Shown in pieces: positions 29,698-44,010 of a DNA stretch of 64,000 nt. Made by a program: the position numbers and the translations under genes. This stretch comes from Albula goreensis (Eukaryota; Chordata; Actinopteri; Albuliformes; Albulidae). Position 1 is the stretch's first letter; each line of letters begins with the position of its first letter. Under the pieces are notes generated by a model. The model made no database searches. It saw only the letters and a list, made by a program, of their open reading frames with translations, and had not been told where the DNA came from. The stretch spans positions 10,274,292 through 10,338,291 of the forward strand of contig CM040765.1 of NCBI GenBank assembly GCA_022829145.1. The letters are read 5' to 3'.

Positions 29698-31395
29698 ATG
29701 TACATTTGAATGTTTTCAAAAGTTAAATTGCTCATACTACTTTAAGGGCCTGTTTACTGCTTGTTTACTGCTAGCAAACAGTACTGAGGGTGTTCAGTCA
29801 AATGGATAAGATGGCTCTTAACAATGGCTGCGCTTCCAGAAAAATATCATAGGCCAACTACATTCAAATGTGGAAAATCGGTCAAAGGACAGAATGCCTT
29901 GGAAATCCATCCACACAGAATTATTTAAACCTGGGACTTGTTTGATGAACAAAATCAGAACTACCCTAAAATGTTGCTCGCTGTGGAAAGCATTCATCTT
30001 TCATCTATAGTGCTTGACTGCTGAGCTTTTTACAAACTTCCATTTACACCACGGCCTCTTACGTAACCTAATGTCGGAGCCAGTCCCTGTAAGCTTTGGG
30101 TTAAAAAGTGCACTTTCCCCATCACCTGACAGCACATTTCTCCAGCTCACTGACTCGCAATCAACTGACAGTTTCAGGCCATCCTACATACGGCTCGCTG
30201 GCTGCCTGCACTCACGGGCCTCCCTGCACTTAAAACCTCAGCTCTCGTTTTAGAGTCGGAGTAGACTGGAATAAATCCTAACAGGATGATATTCTCTCTG
30301 AGTTATTAGACTGGACACGGCATTCTGTTGCTGATGCTCATTTGGAATTCCTGTCCAATTATGGCATGTTGAACAGGGGAAATCTGATGTTCTAGAACCC
30401 CCTGATTAAATAAAAGCTCGTCCTCTCCTAGAATTCGATTTTTCCTATCCAGCATGGCTGGCTGACTCACATACATTCTACCGCTGCTTCCAGTGGGCAT
30501 GAACAGTCTGCTTATATAATATATTTATCATGTTCTTCAAGGTGAAGTGGCAAACACCTATAAGCTACTTTATGTTGTATTATTGATATGTTGTGTAGCA
30601 CCTCTGGGTATGGTCAATGCCTGTGATCACAGCTCCAGGATTTGCACCTGATTCAGTCTTTGATGTGAGTCTGCTTGGTATATATAAAGACTGTCCCTAT
30701 GCCCATGCATAATGGGAAGGTATTCAGTCCAGTGATTCTGCCTTGTGTTATCTGAGTTATCTGCTGGAGTACATCCAAAACAGACACTGTGCTTACTGTA
30801 AACCAAATTATATTGATATATAAAATCAAACAAGAGTGAATATATTATGGAGCTACGTGTCCTTTTTTGGTGTTAAATAAGGAATGTCAAGTAGCCAGCT
30901 TGGGATAACACAGTACTTTTTACAGGATTGCATCTGCAAGGGTCCTGCATAGATCTGTAATGGACAATTTTTTGCAGTATGACAAAAAACCGGGTCAACA
31001 TTGTTTCCATAAACACTACATATCTATATACAATGACAGTGTCAGTGTTTCTCACTGGTGCAGAGATACCTGCAGTAATGTGTTTATACAAATGAAAGAA
31101 ACATTTATTAAATATTTGGAGGTAAAATATTCACAAGTAAGTGGCAAAGCTTTGCCTGCTAAATGGCATAAAGTGCCTGCAAATAAATTTAGTCTTAATA
31201 AATAAGGAGGGGGTTCAGTGTCTCTCACACTGGTCACGAAACACTTCACCCAATGATTGCACAGGTCAAAACGTTGTATTGTCTTCTTTGTTTTCTCACT
31301 GTTTGGTAATAGAAACAACCATTTTACAGGCTAACGTTCCTCTCCCAGCCGCAGTATCTTTGGCAGCAGTGCTGATGACATTGAGCTGTGCTCTA

Positions 31396-31542
<147 letters not shown>

Positions 31543-34500
31543 TTAATCATTTAGATATGTATCTTTATTTCAGAAACATACAGTGAACATGAAGGGTAAA
31601 TTATCTCCTAAAACTTTGAGACAGTACTTGAGGGGGTGCTCATATAGAATATCATCATAAATAATACAGATTTTAAAATCAAGTGAAAATACATTTTTAA
31701 CATGTACACTGTTTCTTATATGAACTTAACCTTAACTTGCATGTTTGAAGTATCACAGAAAAAAAAATCTCAGGAAGTGCTTGGCATGTTTTACCAAAAC
31801 TCTGCCCCTGAGTCTCAGCCTTGGTCTGTTTAAATGCTTCAGTCATGGTTCACCTATGCCTGTTATCAGTAATTTGCTCTCATTGGCAATATCCTCACCC
31901 TTTATTGAGCACAATATTACATCACAGGTTCAGCGGGACAGAATCAAGGAAATAAAGCAGTCTGACTCAGGCCACTCAAAAAACCACATCATGCTCACCG
32001 CACCCTTAGCCACTGCTTTGTGTGGGAGCCAGCTGTCCTCAGGTTAATAAAATTTGTATGCTTCACTCTTCTACCTGTACCACTACTTGGCAACCAAGGT
32101 CCCATGAGTTTACACCTCTAAGCCCTTGAGGTGCACTTGAAGGGTGATGATCATATTTTTCGGGGGAACAAAACTCTAGAACTCATCGTGTTCCTCTTGC
32201 TGAGTGTTGCATTAATCTTTCCTGCCTTCCATTGTCTGTGGCACCACTTGTGTGGATTTCCAAGGTTTTCAAAATCTGAAGTCATTGCCATTAAAAAAAA
32301 ATAACTGTCACTTTTAATGGTATTACTGTGTGTCACCTCCTATTCTGTCAAAACTACATTAGGGGAGTCCTGAGACACTTCACACGGCAAACAGAGCTGA
32401 GATAACCCTGCTATCAGTGGGAAAACATGCTCTCCTGTCCAGCAGCCGAAGGCCGCATGGGACTGCCTAACATCAGGGTAATTATTCATGTAGAGTCATT
32501 TGCCCTAGAGTTACCAAATTAAAACATTTTCCTTTCAGGTTGTCATACATTTGGTGGAACAGGATGCAGTGTGGAATAAGCACTGGAAAAATATTACTGT
32601 CCGTACAGCTTGATGGGGATTTTACTGTAGCTATACTGCAGACTACATTTGTTCCAGTATAATTTAATGTGAAAATGTGAAAGATAATAAAGAATCCATT
32701 GATTAATGAGCAAATAGCATGTTAATTCCAGGTCTATTGATGTACTTTATCATCTTCAGTGGGACATCCTAAATGCTTACATACTGGAAGTAATTACCCT
32801 GATAATCTCATCAGAGTCTTTGACCAGAAGTTATCACAAAATTAGAATGAAAACCAATTAGGACAGCCATGTAATCAATGGCCAGTGGGATAGTTGCAAA
32901 CACAAAATGGAGAAACTGTCAAAAATGTGCAGACTTTGAATTATTCAGCTAAAACTCTCAAGGCAACATAAGCAATGCTGCAGTAACTGAAATTGGAATT
33001 CATTTTGCACAATTTACTACATAACTTTACATCACATATAATAAGCATCAATAGAAAGCACAAAATACTGTCCCCAGAAGGGATGATGAAAAAAATGCAA
33101 TTCACTTGTACAAATAGTTTTTAATAGAGGCATTTTTCTTCACAAACAAAGTTTGGCAAGCAAATGTTGGTGATCACTGAACTTGACAAACTGTGTTTGT
33201 AAAGACAGAAACTTCCAGTTTCTTCTTCACAGTTGAGGACAAAACTTAATTTAAACCATGTCATAATTAATGAGGAAATTTCTACAGAGTGCCGAGATCA
33301 GGAAGGTGTACATAGAAAGACATGTCAGTTTCTATCAAAGATAAAATGTGAACGGATACTGACCTTACCAAACATATGCCTGGTAATAGCCTGGCTCATA
33401 GACTCAATGTATGCTTTGCTTGGGCTGTCAGATGAGCTGACTGTTATTGTAGTAGAGCTGGTGTGCATTCAGCCCATAAACTACGCTTCTGTGTTGCATG
33501 AAATTGCAAAAAGTATAAGCATATTGAGCTAATTTCATCAGTGACCTGTTCTACCATGGATAATTCGAGTTAGCCTACATATTGAAGTCTCCATATCTAG
33601 TTCACGAAATATAATCACGTGCAATTAAACCCTTGGCAAAAATTTTTTCTTTACAAAATGAAACAAAAAGCCCAATCTTTAGATTTAAAGACCAACAACC
33701 AGAGACTCTCCAGTCATCAGCTATTTTGGGAAATTTAATTAAATGTAAACCAGAATTGGACAAGCAAACAGCTGCAGAAATCCTTTATAGAATTCTGGGA
33801 TGAAGCCGCAAAGTTGCTTCCCAATTTATCACAAAAAACAAAAGTTTTTGTTGTCAGCAATTCTGTAGATACCCAAAAGATGATATCACCCTGTAAGTAT
33901 GTGCAGTGCAGAGCATCACCAGGACACAAAGAATACAATTTTAATTCATTTTGACTTACAAAAAAATAATGGGAAATAGTTCTTTTTGAATTGGGACCTT
34001 TTTTTGCAAATTTGTGACTGAAGGACTGGAGTAGCTGCATTTTTGTGTGTGTGCATCATCCTGCTGTCAGGTTTAAATCAACCTTTCTGCTACATCACAT
34101 TCTGGTGCTGAAATGTGTTCGTTTGCTGTAAAAGAAGAGTTACTCACATTGTACTCATATAAATAATTGTGCTGTAATTGACCTTTAATTCTGCTCATAA
34201 AATGTGTGCACTCATAGTGCACAGTCATACTCTGCTATGACACTGTTATTATGTTTGTTATTAAGTACTTTATAACTTTAATTGACATCTTTGAGATGAG
34301 GAAATCTTGGACAGTCAGATGACTGTTAATAATAAAGCAATTAGCAGCTTTAAAAGTGTACTGCAGTTGCAACAGAATTGCAGACCCTACAGAGAGAATA
34401 TTCACAAACAAATGAGCTTATTTTGGAAATATAAATATATAATATTTGTACAGTAGGGAGCCCAGTTGTGGCGAACACTGAAAGCCGTGTTGAAGCAGCT

Positions 34501-36809
34501 GTGGCTTGGGTTCTCTGTGAGCAGAGCTGGATAGCGATCACTCTCCTGTGGTGAGCGTGGTTTGATATGGATTTTCTAATGGCGAGCGTGCTTCCACGAG
34601 TTGGAGAGATCTCAAATGGGGCGATAAAGCCGAAGACTTGCCGCTGGCCAAAGGATTCTTTAATCTGATTGCTTTTTAGAAACAACGCAGCATTACAGTA
34701 TTTATAAGACTCTCTTTAATACGCATGTAACAACTGGATTATACCTCTGTTTTAGAGGTGATTATGAATCAGTGTTCTAATTTCAGATTTACAGTTCAGC
34801 CTTAAATAATTGCAGATTATCAACTGTCCCTGGGAGGCAGTATAGTATAATGTACATTCACTAGGCACAAGGCTTAAGAAGGAAATATGGATGGCGGCTT
34901 ATATAACCACTCTCCACCACAACTGACTGTTTCATGAATAATTTGCTAAGAAGTTGAGAATGTTGCTGCCTCTCTCCCAATAGAATGTTACAGAGGTTGA
35001 TGGCTCAGGAGTTAGGGACCATCTTAAAGCTCTGATGTATGCAGTACATACTGAAAACAAATGTAGCTTAACAGGGAAACTTCAGAAAGAAGCCTCAGTA
35101 AATAGTGTGGTGAAATGAAGCAGAATGAAGGGACTACTCATTGTTTCAGTGGGTTGTCAGCTGGGTCAACATGTGGTGATTCACCTTTTTTGATTCTTTT
35201 GTCTAAAATACTTTTCTGGAATTGGCAGCCTGAGGATGGGAATGGAGCGGGAACTGTCCCACAGCAGGTCTCAGGGAAGGTTCATTACTTTCTGATAAAA
35301 GCTCTATTACACAGTTCACTACTATCACCTCATGTCATACTCATGGTATTATTACTACCTCAGATGTTAACCTCAGTAAAAGACACTAAGGGGTATTTTA
35401 TTTAAGACGTATTTTTGCTCAACGGATTGCTCTCCACATGGAAAAGGCAACCCACCTTTGACTGGATGAAGTTCCAAGTCTGAAATATTTATGTGTCAGT
35501 TTTAGTTTCTATTTATTAATTCTAAAGCATACCTAGTTATGCTACCAGAGGTGCCACATTGTATGATGGAAGGTAACAAAACAGAAATGAGTAAATGTTC
35601 TTGTGGGACACAGATTGGTGGTTAGGTGGCTCACACGTATTTAGTCCCTGAATGTACAATACAAGATCTTCCTGTAAACACATGGATGAAAACTTTCATT
35701 CAAGCCTCATTGTCTGTCGATGACAGGGCCAAGCTTACATTGATCCCCCTGTCCAGCAGAACAGTGGGAATATGTGTGCCCTGCTTGTCACAGGGTCTAA
35801 AAAGAGCTACTGTTTTACTAGATCTTTGTCAGCAAATCAGCTGACATCTGTTGAAGTTTGGCCTTCAAAAAAGCTCTCTGGGATCTGAACTGGCTCTTTG
35901 ATCCCATCAACACACCGCAGACATCTAAATTCCCCCGAATGGCTGTTTAAGTCACCCCTTGAAGTCTCTGTCTGCTCTGGGGAATGGTATTCCTTATTTG
36001 TATTTTCGACAGAGCTTCCGCTGCTGTCGGTTTATACATTATTCCCCCATGGGGCTCAGCTCCTGCACTTTGTCAGTGTCAGGATCACCTGTCTTCCTGC
36101 GTTGCTAAGAATACCCCTATTTATGTGCTTGCTTTTGTATTTAGGATTTGTCTGGCACTACTTATGTTACCCAACTGTGGATAAGCTAAAGGAAAATGCC
36201 TGCAAGAAGGCTGCCTTGCTGTCACTGGGTTAAAGTGAATTGTGCCATGGTCATGTCCTTATTTTGGGAAGCAGTGCAACGCTGTGGAAAGCACACTGAA
36301 ACTGTACCAGAAACTCTCTCCAGTAGACATGCAGGATATCTCAGCCATCAATCAATAGGCTGGATCTTCTGATTCCAAACTTAAGAGAAAATAACACATA
36401 AACTTTTTGTTTATTCATAAACATAAATTACAGTGTATATAGTCACCATGGACATGAGAAATATCCTAATAAATAATAATAAAATGGGTAATATCCTGCA
36501 GTCATATGGTTGGTGTTGCTTAAAAACACAGAAAGGACAGAGAGCTAGGATAATGGACACAAAGTGAACTGCAACCTAAACAAACCAGATATTTGCTACT
36601 GATTTGTGAAACGGATGCAGTCATTCCTGTCAATCACTCAGTGTATATTTTCATTGTTTATGTCTTCCTTCACAGTAATGAATTTAAGATTGCTTGGCAT
36701 TCTATTTAAGCGTTTGACTAATGTGGAAACTAGAAAGTCTGTTTTGACTGAATTGCACATGGCCTTAATGAGACGAAGGGCTAGATCAAATCAAGCACAC
36801 TTTGGGATT

Positions 36810-36871
36810 GATTCAATCAAATGCACTTAGGACGAGATTCAATCAAATGCACTTAGGGTTAGATTCAATCA
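36810..36871. repeat. 26-bp tandem repeat, about 2.4 copies, built from a transposon end
   Basis: Units start at 36810, 36836 and 36862, each beginning GATTCAATCA and (first two) containing ATGCACTTAG. The unit equals the terminal sequence of the adjacent short TIR element, so the element end appears to have been duplicated. Confidence 0.85.
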
Positions 36872-37026
36872 GTCAGACTTTGTCCTTTTAAGGGCATAGG
36901 ATATTCTATTTTAGAATGAAAAGAACACATTTGCCGCTCTCCAATAAAATGTGACGTACTCAAAGAAAATTATGTTGTAAAGTATTTTGATTGAATTATA
37001 TGTGGTCTTAAAGAGACTAAGTGCAT
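36847..37026. mobile_element. Short TIR element (MITE-like), copy 1
   Basis: The 180-bp segment begins ATGCACTTAG (36847-36856) and ends with its exact reverse complement CTAAGTGCAT (37017-37026). Just inside the ends are GATTCAATCA (36862) and its partner TGATTGAAT (about 36989). It has no coding capacity. A related copy lies at 43097-43300, sharing internal blocks such as TCTCCAATAAAAT. I cannot assign a superfamily because no target-site duplication is clear. A further diverged end-like segment sits at about 36745-36790. Confidence 0.65.
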
Positions 37027-38570
37027 CTCATTGCATCTAACTGCAAGTGGTTTTGATTGGGTCACAGCCAGTGTCCAGAACTTAAGTATGCCAATATACA
37101 TCTTTACAAGCCTTATCTACAGATGAACCCAGGAAATCAACAAATCTAAAATTTAAAATATCACGAAACATAACTACAATAATGAATCACTATGTTTCCA
37201 TTAATCTAAAAGGCCCTATGTTCTATCATGAGTAACTCTGACTGGGTATATGTCTCTTCTCTTTTTTTATTAGTAATTGTTTTTTGAGGGTGCATTTTGC
37301 GTTCAGTTCCACATCATTATAGAGACATTTCAGCTTCTTTTGGAAAAGGAATAACTGTCTGAGAAAAATAAGGTAAACAATTATTTTTTCTGTGATTCAC
37401 CATATCCACCATACAATCTGTCCTAAAGAGTAAGCAAGGTTTGCGCGTGATCATGAAATTAATCATTCTACTGTCATTTTATTTCCCTTGTACTGCTGAT
37501 ACACTTTCAGAGCAAGATAATGACATTGTGTTGGGCATGTTCAAATCCCCGCGACAGTTTTTAATAAAGAGGAGATTTAAGTCACTGTTTGCTCTGGCCT
37601 GAAATATTACTCATGCACACTGAATTATCTTGAGAAAACAAGTGATGCCCAATTTCCATGGGAGGGCAGGAGTCAGGCCAACTTTTTAAGTTCAGGTAGT
37701 TTTTGAAAGTCTTTTTTATCAAGCCAGATAAGAACTAATTGTATCAACACAGCTCCGTAGCCGCTGTGTCCGCTAGCCTGGTTACAGGCTGCCCAGGGCC
37801 AGGATTAATGATCTAAATTCATTAATCAGTTTTACAGCTAAAGATAAAATGGTACAGAACATTTTTTTAATCCTAAATGTGTTTCCGTATCCAAATTCAT
37901 AATGCCCAATCATTATTTTACATGTCCCAGCACAACAACATGCTGTCAGTTTTACAAGCATGTTGACTAGCAACCTCATCCTCTGAAGCTGATACGTCCA
38001 GCGCCGGCCTTTTTCACTGCCTTTGTACTGTCCCATGTAACTGGCAGTATTAAGCTGAGGAACATCTTGCTGACAAAAACCCTCCTTTCTTAGGCAAAGC
38101 TCCGATTACACATTGACCTGCAGAACTCCCAAACACAGGACACTGGCTCAGTCAGGACCTGATTTGAGATCGTTGCACTAATAACCAGTTCTGTAGCTGG
38201 ATATGACACCTCAGAGCCCAGTTAAGGAAGGTTGGCATCAGCCTTTCATTTGGTGTAGCTGTGAGTTAAGCAACAGGAGGTTTGCATGCATATCTGAATC
38301 AGCCTGTAACTTGTTTGTTTTTCTCTATTTATTCTTGTACTCTGTAGCAATAATGTCTCCAGAGCAGCACACAATTTCACTCTCTTGCTGAGTCCATGCT
38401 GGGATGTGCATGGCCGCTGATGAGCTAACATGAAAATCCATTTCAGAACTCTGCAGTAGCTGCAGTAGAGCCAGTCCAGGCCATTCTCAGTAAGGCATTT
38501 CCTAAAAATATATTCAAGCCCCAGGTATATATGACTGCAAATTTAAATATTTATAAAAAGGATGTGGCAG

Positions 38571-38586
38571 TTTAGCATATGCTAAA
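38571..38586. other. Perfect 16-bp palindrome
   Basis: TTTAGCATATGCTAAA is its own reverse complement and has a GCATATGC core that resembles paired POU half-sites. There is no loop, so it could be a dimer-binding site or chance. Confidence 0.4.
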
Positions 38587-39689
38587 AAAGAAGAGCTTTA
38601 AAGTCAGTGAAAGTTGTGTAATGTGATTAATTTCTAAATGTGTCCGAAAGGAGAAAAATTCACCATCAAAAAATGTGTTTTAATGCCAAAACAAGTGTGT
38701 GTTAAGAGGATAATAACAAACATACAATACTTACACCACACCAGTCCCACTGCAGCAGGGCTCTGCGTATCATTTATTCAGAGACCGTCACACAGGTATG
38801 GCTCACCCATTAATTAAGGAAATATACCACCCCACCCTGCATAAGGTCATGGATAAAAATGCTGAACCTGCTTTTTTTGCATATAATTATGGCCATAAGT
38901 GCAGATGTCATTGACATTGAAGAGGGATGATTGCTAGGACATGTCTGGCAGGGAGCTTCAGTGACCAGGACAGCTGAACTTGCTGATCATTTCACAAACA
39001 GCGTGGTTTATATGATTATAGCATAAACCACAGGCAGTGGCCGTGAACCCAGTCCAGTGAAAGTGCCTTCGAGGTCACACACATTTCAGTCAAAACAGAT
39101 GTTAAATTACTTCCCCAGATTCAAACTCACAAGTGTTTTCACAAGTCTGTTACTCTTCGCAGCTCCACACATCTCTATTCTTCTTATCTGTGCTCTCTTA
39201 GGGGTATGGATGCCCAGGAGATACTGCTGAGAGCAATTGCACAGAAGTGCTCAAAACTTTGGTAGCTCTATAAATTTCATACAATCCTTTTTAACTGTTT
39301 TGCCCTGCATGAAAGTCACTCTAAGTGATTCTAAATGCACCTAGAGGAGTTGCCCGACTGTTAACAACATTTTCTCCTGCTGTTGAACTTCAACAACGTC
39401 TGTTACACACTACCTGCATTCATAGTTTATAAGGCACATTTGGTTGGACAAATATGCTGAATTCTTAATGTTTGGATTATAATTTATCATGTCCATGAAA
39501 TTGTAATGTAAATGTAATTCCGGTATCCTTATTAAAATGAAAGAGTTAGGGTATTTGGTTTGAAATACCTAGAATACACCAACAGATTACTGTTCGGCGT
39601 CGTGTTATAAATGCCCTTTAAACGTTTCCTCTTCATTGCGTCAAAGTTTAGGAGGAATGCCTCAAAATAGTGGTGTGGAAGGCTTTATT

Positions 39690-40220
39690 GACAGTTTGTG
39701 ATTATTGGTGGGTCAAAGGTTTGATTTAATCTCATCCCACGCATCCCTGGCTAATTGTAAATTATAAAGCACCACTTGATTGCAGGCTTCTTTATGGGAA
39801 GATAAAAGCTTCAGATGGAGAGACAGCATCATTAAGAATGGATTACGGCTCCAAATTGGTAATGAGTCACTGTTTCAGCGTGCTCCCAGCCTCCTTCTCA
39901 AAGTAACAATGGGATGTCGTTAAAACAGTATGGTGGGGACGCATCAATACATTTGAAATAAGTGTCATTGCCTGCCATATGGGCAGTCAGGTGACAGAAC
40001 TGGGTCATAAAAATTTGATGCTCAGAACAGCCACTTCGGAATTTCATATGGTCAGTTGTTTCCTCCGTTATTTTGGCTACCGGATCATTTATTTTCCCCA
40101 GGCAATGGAGAATCTGTCAAGCTTTTTTTCTGTTAATTTGCTATGAAATGCAGCTTTCTCCCTGGGTATTTAATTAATCTGGTTTCTGCACAATCAAACA
40201 CTTCAAAGTGACAATGTACC
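39690..40220. promoter_or_regulatory. Candidate conserved non-coding element in intron 1
   Basis: About 500 bp of complex sequence without repeats or long open frames, with dense homeodomain-type A/T cores. These include the 8-bp palindrome TTAATTAA at 40170-40177 and a GCTAATTG site near 39750. In vertebrate developmental and neural genes such blocks are often conserved enhancers. Conservation has not been tested here. Confidence 0.25.
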
Positions 40221-43096
40221 TTTAAGGAGATAAACAAAACAATAAAGCAGCAGATTATCAGGCATCTGGTCTAGTTTTTCTGGATGTTTTCCACAACAAA
40301 CAAATGCCACTGAAAGTGACATATATATATTCTCAAATTAAATGACTGACTAAACTTAAATGTGCCTAATTCTCCCAGCATTAATAAATTACACTTTGTC
40401 CCATAATATAATAGGCTTTTCCTTCATAAAAAAACATTGAATTAATGATTCAGTTTGATCGTATGTAAATAACATACCAATGTGTCACACATAACAAATC
40501 TGAAGTCACAGTGAATCTTAAATGGCTGCTGAAATTCTCCTCTGCGATAGCTATCTGTTATCATATGTAAACAAACTGAGGCCTTCAAAAAATCTGTAAT
40601 TATGCATTCAAAATTATAAAGATGAACATGCACCATCCACCACGTGTACATGTCCATATGCATACTTGAAATCACTTCAATTTTCTGTCAAATTATCTGA
40701 GATACTAGGTAGCCAGCACATCAATTAGCCTTAAAAAGTGGATAAAACCTTGAAATGCTTTCCGAATGTGGTACATTTCACCAAGAACAATCTATGCTCT
40801 CGACACGCAAAATGAGATGCACTCTTGTCTGAGGCAGTCACAAAGACAACATCTGGCTGGCTCATGTTTCGCTCTGTGCATTGCTGGCAGACGAAGAGCG
40901 TCCCCAACAAACAGGTCATCGGCTGCGGCTCACATTCGGGACTGGCTAATTTATGACCCACTTCATCCCAGTAGATTAATGACCTGAAATGCACCAGTCC
41001 TAATGCTGTCCCATCGCTCTTAAAATGGGGGAAGACTGCAGGCCATTTTCAAAACACCCTGCTGGCCTAAAACATCTCCATGGTGTTTGCGAAGCGTTGT
41101 GCTAATGTTGACACAATGTCACAGGAATGTCATGAGAATGCTAAGCATGTGCCAGGGGACACACTAATTTGGTGTGGGGTGTCGTTTGCCTTCGTGTCAA
41201 GCAAGCTAGAGTACATTTTACATCATGGTGAAGTATACCAACATATTTCCAAAGAGAGTTTCTGAACATTAGCACCATGTGGGCAGCCACCGGTAATGTA
41301 TTTTCAGCTTTTAGCCATTATCTAAGTAGTTCATTTAAATACAAAATTACCAGTGGTTTGAGTAGTTCACTGCCTATTCAGTTTAAAAACACCTTGGATA
41401 TCGCTCCAAAAATATTTTCTCTTGATCACACTCTACTGTTATATTGCATTTAGGAGATGAAATAATTCTAATTGTCCTTGACACCCAGAGAAAGAGTTTG
41501 GTACAATATACACTCTCTCAGTGGATGGCTTTGTATATTTGCTTTATGAATACTCAGTATGTGGGGGGAAAACTGTGCTGCACCTTGCTGCCCTCATCCG
41601 CCCCTATATAAACATCTGTGCCTCCTTTCACATTTTTACTGTAAGAAGCATTATTGACCATAGAGTCCATGTCAGTCCAATAAAAAAATGCATCCCATAC
41701 AAATGGAGCTGTATTGGCAAGATAAAAACATTGTGCTGCCAAAGAGTATGAAGCAAGTTCATGAACATAAAAATAACAATGGTATATCCTGTACACATGA
41801 CAATCCAACCACTCTCTGCCATAAAACTGCTACATCCCTGCTCTTTTTTCTACGTGGCTTAGCGTGGAGGAGAGCTGCTGGTGCCGGACAGAACAGTGAC
41901 CCATCATACAGCAAGCCAGATTCAGAAAGGCTACTCAGCCCAGCCATATATTTACATTCTGTATCTGTCCATATCCCAGGGCAATGTTTTCTGCTAGCTC
42001 TATTATGCAGTAGTGTACTTCTGGAGGTGGCTTGATTCTGAGAAATAACTAATTACCAAACAAAACAGTGCACCTACTCACTTATCCCATTGGGCTTTGA
42101 GCGAGTCTTCATTTGTTTTGAAGTACTAAAAAGCTATTTACAAGTGTAACCCAAAAGTAAAAAATGTCAAAATTTCTACAAATACCATAAATAATAAAGA
42201 AGCAAACAGAGATGCAACATTATACGTGTTTATTCGACAGCAGAATGGAAAGAGTGAATGGCATTAGAGGCATTGTTATTATCCACCAGGGGAGCTAACT
42301 TCGCCTAAAGGGGGCCATTATGTTCTGATGGTATCTGAGGTTGGAAAATTGAGCATTTAATTAAATGCCCGTAAACAACTGCAAAACTGGCTGCCTTTTG
42401 CCTGGAAAGGATTTGGCAGAGGCACGTCTAGAACATTCTGCCATTCCAGTAGAATCTGTGGATTTTTACGCCTTTGCATCTTCTATTTTTAACGTCCATT
42501 TTGTACAGATGGCGAATGTAACATCCAACTAAAATTTTCTTGACACATGAGGGAGAAACTCTAATGGCTAGCTCAAAGGGTAGTTTCAAACTTTTGGGTT
42601 TTACAATTTCCAGAGTAAAGACAGATCAAAGGAGGATTAAGGAAGATGCAGTTACAATCTGTCTGTTTTATGGTCTTTGAAAAATTTATACAACCATTTG
42701 CTTGCAGTCATTGAACACCTTGTTTTACTTCTATAGGGAAACACCCAGTGTGTACCTGCTGTGTAAGCAGCTGTTAATTAAACTAATGTGGCCAGCTCCA
42801 GTTCCAGTTTACGGTTACATTTGTATTGCTGCACGCCAATGAAAATCTTTGTGAAGCTGAGATAGTTCACCCAGTTAAGGACAGAAATCTAAAGCCATAA
42901 TTTTTTACAAAAATGTCTGAAATTCATATTCAGCTAATCAAATGTATAATTGCACAGAATACTATTTAGCAACAAAAATGGTTAAAATTAATTTATAGAA
43001 AATCCTTTGAAAAACTGTGTTGAATATTATATTTAGATAGACATGGGTAACTCTTCATATACATTACAGACAGCAATAACATACAGTAATAATCAA

Positions 43097-43300
43097 ATGC
43101 ACCTAGTCTCATTCAGGGGGAATTAAATTCAGTCACAGCAGACATTAGTCTTTTTACAAGCATACACTTTTCTATTTTACAATAAAAACACATATTCCAA
43201 AGGATGTGCATGCCTGTCTCCAATAAAATACATTAGTAGCACATTAAAAGAAAGTTGTTCTGTTATATAAAGTCTTTGACTGAATTACACATGCCTTTAA
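43097..43300. mobile_element. Short TIR element (MITE-like), diverged copy 2
   Basis: It begins ATGCACCTAG (43097) preceded by AATCAA, as in copy 1. It shares the internal blocks CTATTTTA, TCTCCAATAAAAT and AAAGTCTTTGACTGAATTA (43270-43288) in the same order. The right terminus is degraded, so the end is approximate. Confidence 0.6.
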
Positions 43301-44010
43301 ATTGTGTTTTATTTTGTGTTTAAACTGTGCCCTCTTTTATAGGCACGAGGTAAACCAGAACCCACTGAATCTGTAAAAGGACAGGATGCACAGTCAATAC
43401 AAATGCACAGTGCATTATACACAAAGCAGGGACAATTATGACTTACGAAAGTTGTTCTCATGCAATGATGAATTTTAATCTGACAAAGAGCCCTATTGAA
43501 AAGAAGAAGTGGATTCACAGAGTACATGTAGCAGGAGGGATTCATGTGGGGGATGAATGCCTTTTTGCTAAATCCTGCAATTGTTTGAAATGGTGGTGAT
43601 GGTTTTGGACGGTTTTCATTTCTGTTTCCCTGATAGGGTCCACAAGAGGATACACTGTGCGCACAGGTTGAATTGGCCCTCTCTAAAGCTGCTGTTTGAA
43701 GTATTAATAGACAAAAGCCTGGCAGGTATTGTTTACTTGCAGTACAACCTTTGATGCAGTCGTGGCTTTGGAGATTTAGGAAGAGTAATGTGTCCTGTCA
43801 TGCTCTGTTTTCATTGAAGCCAGCATGTACATCCATATCTGTGGTGTCTAAGCATGGTGTACAATTTGTAAATGAGCACAGCCCTGTTACTCTGGGTGAT
43901 AGATGTAAACCAAGGGCTGTTGCATGATTAGGGGAAACCCAGCTGAATGAAACATGAAACCCTCCTCCCCTGAGCAGCAATTACAGCCAATAGCAGCCTG
44001 TAGAACTCGC

